64,000 bases of DNA from Thermoflexus sp. (lineage in GTDB: Bacteria; Chloroflexota; Anaerolineae; Aggregatilineales; Aggregatilineaceae). Location: positions 68,032 through 132,031 of the forward strand of contig DYGX01000013.1 in NCBI GenBank assembly GCA_020724465.1. Reading direction: 5' to 3'. Below, in pieces: positions 27,257 to 36,400 of this stretch; position 1 is the first letter of the stretch; each line of letters begins with the position of its first letter. The position numbers were made by a program, and so were the translations under genes. A model generated the notes under the pieces. That model saw nothing but the letters and a program-made list of their open reading frames with translations, had not been told where the DNA came from and made no database searches.

Positions 27257-27267
27257 GGGCCGCCACG

Positions 27268-27322
27268 ATCCAAATCGTTTTGAACCTAGTTTTACAATAA
27301 TCCAAAACGTTTTGGATGTCAA
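27268..27322 (-). promoter_or_regulatory. lacI promoter with two LacI-type operators
   Basis: TTGACA (27322-27317), a 17-bp spacer, and TATTGT (27299-27294). The perfect 18-bp palindrome ATCCAAAACGTTTTGGAT (27300-27317) fills the spacer. A second, imperfect site (ATCCAAATCGTTTTGAAC, 27268-27285) lies 32 bp away, about three helical turns, just after the predicted start. This geometry implies tight autorepression of the whole operon. Confidence 0.85.
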
Positions 27323-27411
27323 TCAGCGTCCATGAAGTTTACATTGACGATTCCTGGACGTCGCATCGATGTAGGCGGTCGGGCGCGGAACACACCCGGC
27401 AGGTTGGCGGC

Positions 27412-29163
27412 TCAGAGCTGCGCTTTCAGCCAGCGCACCTGGTACGGCGCCAGCGTGACGGGCGCGTCCGGCGCCAGCATTTCGCCGCTGAGCAGGTCGC
27501 GCCAGCCGCCCGCCGCGCCTTCGACCGCGCCGCGCAACGACACGGTAACGTCTTGCGCGCTGACGTTGTGCAGCGCCGCGATCCGCTCGCGCCCGTCCGG
27601 CGCGGTGCGCAGCAGGCCAAACAGCGCGGGATGCAAATCGAGCACCTGCTGCGTGCCGTTCGGGTGAAAGGCCGGCTCGCCCGTGCGGACCTCAAGCAGG
27701 CGGCGGTAGCCGGTGAAAACCCGCGCCCGGCGCGACGTGGGATCGGCCAGCTCGCGCTCGACGGCGGCGGCTTGCAGCGCCTCGCGGTTGATGGTGCGCA
27801 GCCGCCCCGTCTGGGCGACGCCTTCGTTCCAGTTGCGCGAGCCGAGCACGCTGTGAATATAGATGCCCGGCACCCCGGCCAGCGCGAGCTGGATCGCCTG
27901 CGAGGCGAGGAAGCGTGCCACCTGCCGCTCGATCGGCTCGTCGCCGCGCGGGTCCGACAGCGCGTCGAAGTAGTTGATATTCAGCTCGTAGGGGCTTTGC
28001 GAGCCGTCGCTGTTGGCCCTGTACGACACCGCGCCCCCGTGCCGCTGCGCGCGCTCTACCAGGCGGTCGATCTCCGCTGCGGGAAGTATTCCTTCCAGCG
28101 GTCGCACCCCGATCCCGTCGTGCGACGCCGTGAAGTTGAAAAACGTCGTCGCCGGCGAGGGTAGTGTCAGCCCGGCGGCCCACTGGCTGAGCACCGTGGC
28201 GTCGCCCGTCACGAAGGCGTGCAGCGTCAGCGGCGGCAGCGGGAACTGGTAGACCATCTGCGCCTCGTCCCACCCGCTACCGAAATACGAGATGTTCTCC
28301 TCGTGCGGGACGTTCGTTTCAGTGATAATGATCACGTGCGGCGCCACCGCGTCGAAAATATCGCGGAACAGGCGCACGAGCGTGTGCGTTTGTTCCAGGT
28401 GGATGCAGGGCGTGCCGATGCGCTTCCACAGGTAGGCGATGGCATCCAGCCGCAAGAACGTCATGCCCTGCTGAACGTAAAATAGCAATACCTCGACAAT
28501 GCGCAGCAGCACGTCCGGGTTGGCGAAGTTGAGGTCGATCTGGTCCGCGCTGAAGGTCGTCCAGACATGCTCCACCCCGCGCGCCGTCTCGACCGGGGTG
28601 AGCAGCGGGAGCGTCCGGGGTCGCACCACCGCCGAGAGATCCGTGGCCGGATCGACCCGGATGAAGAAGTCCTCATAGGCCGGATCGCCCGCCTTGAAGC
28701 GCCGGAACCACTCGCTCTGGGCGGAGACATGGTTGATCACCAGGTCAAACATCAGGTCGAAGTCCTGGCCCAGGCGGCGCACGTCGTCCCACGTGCCCAG
28801 CGCCGGATCGACCGCGGTGTAGTCGATCACGGAAAACCCGTCATCGGACGAATACGGGAAAAAGGGCAGGATGTGCACCGCCGAGATCGCCCCGCTGAGG
28901 TAGCGGCGCAGGAAGCGGTGCAGGGTTTGCAGGGGTGGCTCGCCCTCGGCCCGCAGCGACCCGCCGTAGGTGATCAGGATCGCGTCGCGCTGGCTCAGGC
29001 GGGCTGCCGGGTCGACCGGCCGCTGCAGTCCAGGATGCTGCGCCCGAAACGTCTCCAACAGCCTCATCAGCCGGGTGAAGCACGCGTGACCGCGCGCCTC
29101 GCCGTACAGTGCGCAGCATTTGGTACGCATCGAGTCTCGCAGCGTCGGGTTCAGGTCGAGCAT
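27412..29163 (-). CDS. GH13 subfamily 18-like sucrose/glucosylglycerate phosphorylase
   Basis: 583 residues, longer than classic sucrose phosphorylase (about 500) and closer in length to glucosylglycerate or related phosphorylases. Features: ILITYGGSLRAEGEPPLQTL, ISAVHILPFFPYSSDDGFSV, MFDLVINHVSAQSEWF, nucleophile Asp in FLRLDAIAYLWK, Glu in IIITETNVPHEENISYF, third Asp in FTASHDGIGVRPLEG. It splits a glucosyl bond with phosphate to give glucose-1-phosphate. It lies upstream of the LacI-regulated importer on the same strand, so the imported sugar may be its substrate. Confidence 0.88.
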   Translation of the reverse strand: MLDLNPTLRDSMRTKCCALYGEARGHACFTRLMRLLETFRAQHPGLQRPVDPAARLSQRDAILITYGGSLRAEGEPPLQTLHRFLRRYLSGAISAVHILPFFPYSSDDGFSVIDYTAVDPALGTWDDVRRLGQDFDLMFDLVINHVSAQSEWFRRFKAGDPAYEDFFIRVDPATDLSAVVRPRTLPLLTPVETARGVEHVWTTFSADQIDLNFANPDVLLRIVEVLLFYVQQGMTFLRLDAIAYLWKRIGTPCIHLEQTHTLVRLFRDIFDAVAPHVIIITETNVPHEENISYFGSGWDEAQMVYQFPLPPLTLHAFVTGDATVLSQWAAGLTLPSPATTFFNFTASHDGIGVRPLEGILPAAEIDRLVERAQRHGGAVSYRANSDGSQSPYELNINYFDALSDPRGDEPIERQVARFLASQAIQLALAGVPGIYIHSVLGSRNWNEGVAQTGRLRTINREALQAAAVERELADPTSRRARVFTGYRRLLEVRTGEPAFHPNGTQQVLDLHPALFGLLRTAPDGRERIAALHNVSAQDVTVSLRGAVEGAAGGWRDLLSGEMLAPDAPVTLAPYQVRWLKAQL

Positions 29164-29199
29164 GGCACCCCTCGTTTGTCAGGCGTGTGGCACAAAACA

Positions 29200-29226
29200 C
29201 CGCTTACAAGCATAGCCCATAAGCGG
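29200..29226 (-). promoter_or_regulatory. Inverted repeat upstream of the phosphorylase gene
   Basis: CCGCTTA (29200-29206) and TAAGCGG (29220-29226) flank 13 bp that include a TATGCT on the minus strand, a possible -10 box. It could be an operator, or a terminator of the upstream epimerase-like gene (TGTTTTG follows). Both readings are open. Confidence 0.4.
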
Positions 29227-29259
29227 CGTGTGTCCCACCCGGAACGCGAGCAGGCGACG

Positions 29260-30339
29260 TTAGACCATAAAATCGGCCAGGTCCACGCCGGGGACGACTT
29301 CGCCTGTCTCGCGCAGCGCGGCGATGCGCTCGCGCGCGGCCCGGACCGCGTCGGCATCCGGCAGCACGCGCAGGGTCAGGTCGAAAGCGCGGGTTTCGCC
29401 CGGCTCAATCCACTGCAGGCGGCCGCTGGCGCGCGCCCCGTTGCGCCCTTCGGGGATGCAGTTCCCCGGCTCGACGCCGCTGACGTAAATCCCCTGGCGC
29501 GTGTTCTTCCACTGGGTCAGATACGGCATCTGGACCGGGTCCCACTCGCACAGCAAGCCGAAGTCATCGCGCCCGATCAGCGCGCAGGTCTGCCCGTCGG
29601 CCTGCTTGAGGTGGTGGAAGAAGACTTGCTCGGCGTAGCGCGGCAGCGGCCCCTCGTACTGCGGCCAGGTCGCGTACCCGCCGCGCGCCTCGGCGTCGCG
29701 CGGGTAGACGGCGTGATGCGGCGTGTCGAACCGCGCGCCTTCGGCCACCAGCGGATAGCCCACGTTGACATGGTAGAGCACCATCAGCGGGGCGGACAGA
29801 TCGCCCCGGTTCGTGATCCGATCCGCGATGTGAATGGCCGGCTCGCCCAGCCGCAGCATGTAGCGGCGCTCCAGGCGGAGCTGCACGCCGAACAGGCGCG
29901 TCTCGGTCACGGCCCCGGCCAGCACCAGCGCCTCGGGATCGTCGCGCTCGACGCGCACCTCGGTGGCGCGCAGGCGGCTGAACTGCCCGTGCAGATCGCG
30001 GAACTCGCCGGTGTCGGGATCGGTCTCCGGCACGCCGGCGTGCGTCAGGCCGCAGGTGACGACCAGCCCGCCGTTGAACTGCTGGAGCCACGGCAAAGCG
30101 AAGTCGGGCGGATAGGGCGCGCCCTGGGCGATCCAGGTCAGCGGGCGGCCGTTGTAGTGCGCGGACCAGACGTCCAGCCCGCGGTCGGGCAGGACGGTAT
30201 AGGTCAGGCCGCTGCCGTTGTAGGCGTCGACGATGCGCTGCCCATCGGGCAGGGTGGCCTGGCGGAAGTCGATGAACTGGCGCGGCTCGACGCTGTGGCG
30301 CGCCAGCGCGGCGCGGTCAAGCCAATCGTGTGCGCTCAT
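29260..30339 (-). CDS. DUF4432 / aldose-epimerase-like protein
   Basis: 359 residues with the galactose mutarotase-like beta-sandwich pattern: YTVLPDRGLDVWSAHYNGRP near the start, HGQFSRLRATEVRVERDD and HIADRITNRGDLSAPLMVLYHVN mid-protein (His and Asp typical of the active cleft), and VSGVEPGNCIPEGRN with the late Glu. Probably interconverts sugar anomers or epimers. It is divergent from xylB, with 193 bp between them, and close to two sugar-handling genes, so a catabolic role is likely. Confidence 0.85.
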   Translation of the reverse strand: MSAHDWLDRAALARHSVEPRQFIDFRQATLPDGQRIVDAYNGSGLTYTVLPDRGLDVWSAHYNGRPLTWIAQGAPYPPDFALPWLQQFNGGLVVTCGLTHAGVPETDPDTGEFRDLHGQFSRLRATEVRVERDDPEALVLAGAVTETRLFGVQLRLERRYMLRLGEPAIHIADRITNRGDLSAPLMVLYHVNVGYPLVAEGARFDTPHHAVYPRDAEARGGYATWPQYEGPLPRYAEQVFFHHLKQADGQTCALIGRDDFGLLCEWDPVQMPYLTQWKNTRQGIYVSGVEPGNCIPEGRNGARASGRLQWIEPGETRAFDLTLRVLPDADAVRAARERIAALRETGEVVPGVDLADFMV

Positions 30340-30532
30340 AGTTCCCCATCCTTCGGCTGGGCGGCAGAGGCGCGCCGAGCGCCCGCCGCGGGTTGCGCTA
30401 TACTAAGAGGCTGCGCGGGCAGCCCATCTACCAGCTTAGGCGATCTCCGCGTCCTGTCAACCGGCCGCGCGGCGCTGCCCGGCCTGCTGTGCTGTTTGCG
30501 CGTCTTCGCGCCGCAAGGGGAGAAGGACGAAC

Positions 30533-32026
30533 ATGCGTTATCTCTTAGGTTTGGACGTCAGCACCACCGGCTCCAAAGCCCTTCTGATCGACGAGCGAGG
30601 CGCCGTTGTCGCCAGCCACACCACGCCCCACGAAACCAGCCAGCCCTTCCCGCTGTGGAGCGAGCAGTCGCCGGCGGACTGGTGGGCAGGCATGGCCGCC
30701 TCGATCCGCGCCGTGGTGGACCAGATCGACGATCCCGGCGCGATTCAGGCCATCGGACTCACCGGCCAGATGCACGGGCTGGTCTGCCTGGACGCCAGCG
30801 GGAACGTCCTGCGCCCGGCGATCCTGTGGAACGACCAGCGCACCCAGGCGGAATGTGACGAGATCACCGCCCGCGTTGGCGCCCGGCGCCTGATCGAGCT
30901 GACCGGCAACCGCGCCCTGACCGGCTTCACCGCGCCGAAAATTCTGTGGGTGCGCAAGCACGAGCCGGATGTCTACGCGCGCATCGCCCATATTCTGCTG
31001 CCGAAGGACTTCATCCGCTTCAAGCTCACCGGCGAGTACGCCACCGATCTGGCAGGCGCGGCGGGCACGCTGCTGCTCAACGTCGCGCAGCGCCAGTGGT
31101 CGCGCGAGGTGCTGGATGCGCTCGAAATCCCCGCCGAGTGGCTGCCCCCCGTCCACGAAGGCCCGCAGGTGACGGGGGTGGTCAGCGCGGCGGCAGCCGA
31201 GGAAACCGGCCTGCGTGCCGGAACGCCGGTGGTCGGCGGCGGCGGCGACCAGGCGGCTCAGGCGACCGGCGTGGGCGCGGTCAAGCCGGGGATCGTCGCG
31301 CTGACGGTCGGCACGTCGGGCGTGGTCTTCGCGCCGCTGGCGAGCTATGCCTACGAGCCGGAAGGCCGCCTGCACGCCTTCTGCCATGCCGTGCCGGGCC
31401 AGTGGCACTTCATGGGCGTGATGCTCAGCGCGGCGGGCAGCCTGCAGTGGTACCGCGACACGCTCTGCCCCGGCGAGGACTTCGGCACGCTGACCGACGA
31501 GGCGGGGACGGTCCGGCCCGGCTGTGAGGGGCTGATCTTCCTGCCCTATCTCACCGGCGAGCGCACGCCCCACCCCGACCCGCTGGCACGCGGGGCGTTC
31601 GTGGGGCTGACCACGCGCCACGGGCGACCGCACCTGACCCGCGCCGTGATGGAAGGCGTCGCCTTCGGCCTGCGCGACAGCTTCGAGCTGATCAAGCAGA
31701 GCGACGCCGGGCGGCAGGTGGACGAGGTCCGCGTCAGCGGTGGCGGGGCGCGCAGCCCGGTCTGGCGGCAGATTTTCGCCGATGTCTTCGGCGTGCCGCT
31801 GGTGGTTGTCAAGGCGCTCGAGGGCGCGGCCTACGGCGCGGCCCTGCTGGCGGGCGTCGGCGGCGGCGTCTGGCCGGACGTGCTGACCGCCGCCGAGCAG
31901 ACGGTCGAACTGGGCGAGCGCGTCGAGCCGGGCCCCGGCGCAGGTACCTACGAGGCCGCCTACCAGCTTTACCGCGACCTCTACCCGATCCTGAAGCCGG
32001 TCTTCGCGCGCCAGGCGGAGATTTAA
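30533..32026 (+). CDS. xylB: Xylulokinase (FGGY carbohydrate kinase)
   Basis: Phosphorylates D-xylulose to feed the pentose phosphate pathway. 497 residues. N-terminal LGLDVSTTGSKALLIDERG, the TGQMHGLVCLD motif typical of XylB, ILWNDQRTQAEC, GGGGDQAAQATGVGAVKPG, and the C-terminal FGGY-type ALEGAAYGAALLAGVG. The ATG is preceded by GAGAAGGA. Directly after the stop TAA begins a decamer repeat array. No xylose isomerase is in the window. Confidence 0.92.
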   Translation: MRYLLGLDVSTTGSKALLIDERGAVVASHTTPHETSQPFPLWSEQSPADWWAGMAASIRAVVDQIDDPGAIQAIGLTGQMHGLVCLDASGNVLRPAILWNDQRTQAECDEITARVGARRLIELTGNRALTGFTAPKILWVRKHEPDVYARIAHILLPKDFIRFKLTGEYATDLAGAAGTLLLNVAQRQWSREVLDALEIPAEWLPPVHEGPQVTGVVSAAAAEETGLRAGTPVVGGGGDQAAQATGVGAVKPGIVALTVGTSGVVFAPLASYAYEPEGRLHAFCHAVPGQWHFMGVMLSAAGSLQWYRDTLCPGEDFGTLTDEAGTVRPGCEGLIFLPYLTGERTPHPDPLARGAFVGLTTRHGRPHLTRAVMEGVAFGLRDSFELIKQSDAGRQVDEVRVSGGGARSPVWRQIFADVFGVPLVVVKALEGAAYGAALLAGVGGGVWPDVLTAAEQTVELGERVEPGPGAGTYEAAYQLYRDLYPILKPVFARQAEI

Positions 32027-32106
32027 GCAAAGAACAGCTAAAGACAGCTAAAGACAGCTAAAGACAGCAAAGAGCAGCAAAGAGCAGCGAAGAGCAGCGA
32101 AGAATA
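32027..32106 (+). repeat. 10-bp-period tandem repeat at the xylB 3' end (copy B)
   Basis: Eight consecutive decamers of the form GCNAAGARCA, three of them identical (GCTAAAGACA), starting at the base after the TAA stop. Unlike copies A and C no clear inverted arm follows. The period of 10 is not a codon multiple. The rest of the gap up to 32283 shows no gene; the ribosome site AGAAAGG is at its end. Confidence 0.9.
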
Positions 32107-32283
32107 GACGAGCGGGAGACGTCAAACGAAGCCCTGAAGCCGCGTTTGCGTAGCCCCGTCAAATGAATCAAATCAGCCGTGGCGCGGCAAAGCCGGCAAC
32201 ATGCCAACCTGGGGCAAGCCGCGCCAACGGGGCACGACAGCAGGGTCATTCGCTTTCTGTATGCAGTTTAGAAAGGCCGATCC

Positions 32284-33342
32284 GTGAGCGACACAAACCC
32301 CGAGGCCACCCCGGTCCGCGTGATCAACAGCGTGTGCCCGATCCGCATCTGCGACAACGGCGGCTGGACCGATACCTGGTTCGCCGGGCACGGCGAGGTG
32401 TTCAACATCGGCGTCTACCCCTACGTTGAGGTGCAGATCAAGGTCTTTGCGGTCAAGGACCGCCAGCACCGCATCATGCTCTACGCGGAAAACTACGGCG
32501 ACGTGTACCCGATCGTGCCGGGGCACACCGAATGGGATCGCCACCCGCTGCTCGAAGCGGCCATCGAGTATATGCGCGTGCCGGACGACGTCGCGCTGCA
32601 CATCACGGTCTACTCCGAAGTGCCCGCCGGCTGCTCGACCGGGACCTCGGCGTCGATCACCGTCGCGCTGATGGGCGCGCTGGATCGGCTGACGCCCGGC
32701 ACGATGACGCCGCACGAAGTCGCCTACGCCGCGCACCGTGTCGAGACCGACATGCTCCACCTGCAAAGCGGCATCCAGGACCAGCTCTGTGCGGCCTATG
32801 GGGGCGTCAACTTCATCGAGATGTTCCAGTACCCGCACGCCACCGTCTCGCAGATCCAGGTCCCCAACGCGATCTGGTGGGAGTTGGAGCGGCGGCTGGT
32901 GCTGGTCTTCCTGGGCAAGGCGCACCAGTCGTCGGCGGTTCACGAAACCGTCATCAAGAAGCTGGAAGAATCCGGCCCGGCCAGCCGGAAGGCGCTCGAC
33001 GCGCTGCGCCGCACCGCCGAGCTATCCCGCGATGCGGTCTACGCGGGGGATTTCGCCGCGCTGGGCCGCGCGATGATCATCAACACCGAGGCGCAGGCCG
33101 ACCTGCACCCCGATCTGGTCAGCGCCGACGCGCACCAGATCATCGAGATCGCGCGGGCGCACGGCGCGATCGGGTGGAAGGTCAACGGCGCGGGCGGCGA
33201 TGGCGGCTCGCTGACGCTGCTGTGCGGCCCGTCGTCCAGCGAAAAGCGTCGCCTGATCCAGGCTATCGAAGAGGCCAACCCGCTGTTCAAGAGCCTGCCG
33301 ATCTACCTCAGCCGCTTCGGGCTGCGCGTGTGGGAAGGGTGA
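32284..33342 (+). CDS. GHMP-family sugar kinase
   Basis: 352 residues. Start GTG with AGAAAGG upstream. N-terminal PIRICDNGGWTDTWFAGHGE is the substrate-binding opening; the phosphate loop is VPAGCSTGTSASITVALMG; the third motif is VNGAGGDGGSLTLLC. It resembles heptose-7-phosphate or other sugar-1-kinases (HddA/galactokinase-like). Next to xylB it may act in pentose or heptose metabolism; the exact sugar is not known. Confidence 0.87.
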   Translation: MSDTNPEATPVRVINSVCPIRICDNGGWTDTWFAGHGEVFNIGVYPYVEVQIKVFAVKDRQHRIMLYAENYGDVYPIVPGHTEWDRHPLLEAAIEYMRVPDDVALHITVYSEVPAGCSTGTSASITVALMGALDRLTPGTMTPHEVAYAAHRVETDMLHLQSGIQDQLCAAYGGVNFIEMFQYPHATVSQIQVPNAIWWELERRLVLVFLGKAHQSSAVHETVIKKLEESGPASRKALDALRRTAELSRDAVYAGDFAALGRAMIINTEAQADLHPDLVSADAHQIIEIARAHGAIGWKVNGAGGDGGSLTLLCGPSSSEKRRLIQAIEEANPLFKSLPIYLSRFGLRVWEG

Positions 33343-33441
33343 GCCGCTTGCCTGCGAGATGACCGGGCCGCGAGCGACCTGGTGGCACCGGCAATGCAGA
33401 CGCGGATCGACGCTGCCCGGTCACACGCCGCACCCAAGACC

Positions 33442-33470
33442 AGGGCCGCCCTCGCCTGGAGAGCGGCCCT
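33442..33470. terminator. Bidirectional hairpin between convergent genes
   Basis: AGGGCCGC (33442-33449) and GCGGCCCT (33463-33470) pair perfectly around a 13-nt loop between the GHMP kinase and the PKD protein gene, which run towards each other. No strong T-run follows. Confidence 0.55.
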
Positions 33471-33498
33471 GTGATTCCTCACCGGTGAAACAGGCCGG

Positions 33499-36400
33499 CT
33501 AGCGGCGCGGCGGCGCGATGACCGAGCGCTCGCGGCTGGCGTCCTCTTCGGACGGTACGTTCTGCGGATGCTGGTCGGCCAGCTCGTGGGTGGTAAGCTG
33601 CACGCCGTCGCCATTGGTCAGCGTGACCGGCGCGGCGTCGATCGGCAGCGCCGGGGTCGTGAACAGGTTGGCGTCGCCCGTCACGTCCGAGGTCAGGATG
33701 AGCTGCGGCGCGTCGCAGTACCAGGTCGGCGCGTAGTTCGGCGCCCCATTCTCGGTCACGCGGCGCGTCTGCCCGCCGCTGAACTCGTAGACGTAGATGT
33801 CAAGCTGCCCGTTCAGGTCGGACTGGTAGGCCAGCAGCGAGTCGTCCGGCGCCCAGACCGGCAGCGTCGCGCGCCCGGCCGGGTCAGAGATCAACCGCAC
33901 GTCGGAGCCGTCCGCGTTCATCACGTAGACCCCGTTCGCCCCGTCTCGATCCGAGCGGAAGGCCACGCGCTGCCCGTCGAACGAGTAGGCCGGGTCCTGG
34001 TCGTTGGCGGTGCCGTCGCTCAGGCGCGTCACGGCCAGCGTATCGAGGTTCAGCTCGTATACCTGCCACAGACCGTCGCGGTCGCTCTCGAAGACGAGCT
34101 TGCGCCCGTCGGGCGACCAAAAGGCGTTCACGTCGTTGGCCGGGTGGTCGGTCAGGCGCGTCTGGACGCCCGTCTGCACGTCGACCGCGTATAGTTCCCA
34201 GTTGCCGTCGCGCGAGGACTCGAAGACGATCCGCTCGCCGGTGGGCGACCAGACCGGATCGTAGTCGATGGCGCGGGTGTTGCGCGTCACGCGCTGCTGG
34301 AACTCGCCATCGGTCGTCCCGACGTAGATTTCCCAGTTGCCGTCGCGGTTGGACGCGAAGGCGATCCAGCCGGCGTCCGGCGAGCGGCTGGGGCCGAGGT
34401 CGTAGATCCGGTCGCCGATCCCCTTCGAGAGGTTGACATCGGCATCCGGGTTGCCGGGCAGATCGCCATAACGGAAGATCTCCCAGTCGCCCGTCTGGTT
34501 GGTGTGGTAGACGAACCAGTCCGGGCAGACCGCCCCGCCGATCTCGATCGGGGTCCAGCCGGCCAGCGGCAGCTCTTCGTCAACACAGTCGGCCGGGTTC
34601 ATGTCGATCAGCGGGAATCCGGCGCCACCCCCCGCCACAGGCTGCTCGGTGATCGCGCCGCAGACCGGCGCCTGCGCGATGGCGGGCGGCGGAAGCAGCG
34701 GCGGCTGGCCCGGCGGCGGTGTGGCGGGCGGCGTGGCCGGTGGGGTCACGGGCGGCTCGGTGGGCGGCGGCGTGCCCGGCTCGGCGCACGTCGTGTCGAT
34801 CACCGGCGTGCCCGCCACCGACAGCCGCAGCAGACCCACGATGCCGCTCACGGTAAAGGTCTGCGACTGGCCCGCGCCAAGCTGGAACGTCCCGCTCTGG
34901 ACGACCGCCCCGCCGGGGCCGAGGATCTGGTAGCTCAGCGGGGCCGGCATCGCCGCGCCGCTGTTGCTCGCCGTGAAGCGCGCCACACCGTCTGCCGCGC
35001 ACATCGCGCTGTAGCTCAGGCGCGGCCCGGCAGCGCAGACGGTGCTGGTGCTCAACTGCGTCGCCACCGTGCGCAGCGTGATCGTGCCGATCCCGCTCAC
35101 CGGCACGGTGATGCTGTCCCCTGGGCCAAGCTGGAACATCCCGCGCTGCAGCTCCGTGCCGGATGCGTCGGTCACGATATAGGTATCGCTGGCGGCCATC
35201 GGACCGCCGCTGTTGACGATGGTGAAGGTCGCCACGCCGTCCAGCGAGCACACGCCGCTCGCCGCAAGCTGCGGCGGCTCGACCGGCCCGCTAAACTGCA
35301 CGCGGATGGTGCGCGACACGGCCACGCCGCTCACCCACATCGAGACGGTGTAATCACCTTCCTCACTGTAGGTGTGGCACGGGTTCAGCTCGGTGCTGGT
35401 CGCGCCGTCGCCGAAGTCCCAGAAATCGAGGGTCGCGCCATCGGATAGGAAGCTCGTGAAGCAGACCTCGCCCCCCGGATGCACCGTGAAGCCGAAGGAC
35501 GAAGCGCCCTGCGTCACCTGGAACACGTTCACCGTGTTGGTCGCGGTCGCGGACAGTTGGGCCAGGTTGGTGACGCGCAGGCGCACGGTGTAGCTGCCCG
35601 CCGTGGTGTAGGTGTGGCACGGGTTCTGCTCGGTGCTGGTCGTGTCATCGCCGAAGTCCCACAGCCACGCGACGATCGTGCTGCCCTCGCTGACGCTGCG
35701 ATCGGTGAAGCAGATCTCGACCGGCGCGATGCCGCCGAACGGGCTCGGCGTGAAGGCGGCGCGGATGTCGTTCGTCGCCGCGACACGCACCACCACCGAG
35801 GCCGACTGCTGACCGAGCGGGCCGGTGCCGGTCACCGTGACCGTGTACGTGCCCGGCAGCGGGAAGGTGAACGTGCCGACTTCCGCGTGCTGCGAGGATC
35901 CGTCCGGGAAGTGCCAGACGAGCGTGCTGCGGTCAATATTGGTCGTTTGCGCGGTGAAGGTCACCGGCAAGGGCGCGACGCCCGCGTCCGGTGTCGCAAC
36001 CGCGCTGATCTGCTGCCCTAGCTCGATTGTCACCGAGCGCGAGGTCTCGCAGAACGCGTTATCGCTGGCGGTCACGCGCAGCGTCAGTTGGGCGGTGCCG
36101 GTCGCGTCGAAGACGGTTTGCAGGGTGGGGCCGGTCCCCGCCGACGCACCGTCGATCAACCACTCGTAGGTCGCGGTCCGGTCGCCCAGCCCGCGCAGCG
36201 CCGCCTGGAAGGTCGCCGGCAGGCCGACAAAGGCCGGGAAGTCGCCCGTGATCTCGCAGGCGAGCGTCTGCTGGCTAACCGTGACCGTCTTGGTCACCTC
36301 GCAGATCGCGCCCTCAGACGGCGTGACGCGCAGCGTCAGCGAGTGCGAGCCGGACGCGCTCCAGGTGTGCGAGAGACTCTGCTCGCTGCCCACCAACTGC

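Noticed and set aside
32027..32106. CRISPR-like array
   Set aside because: The unit is 10 bp with no spacers and no cas genes are present.
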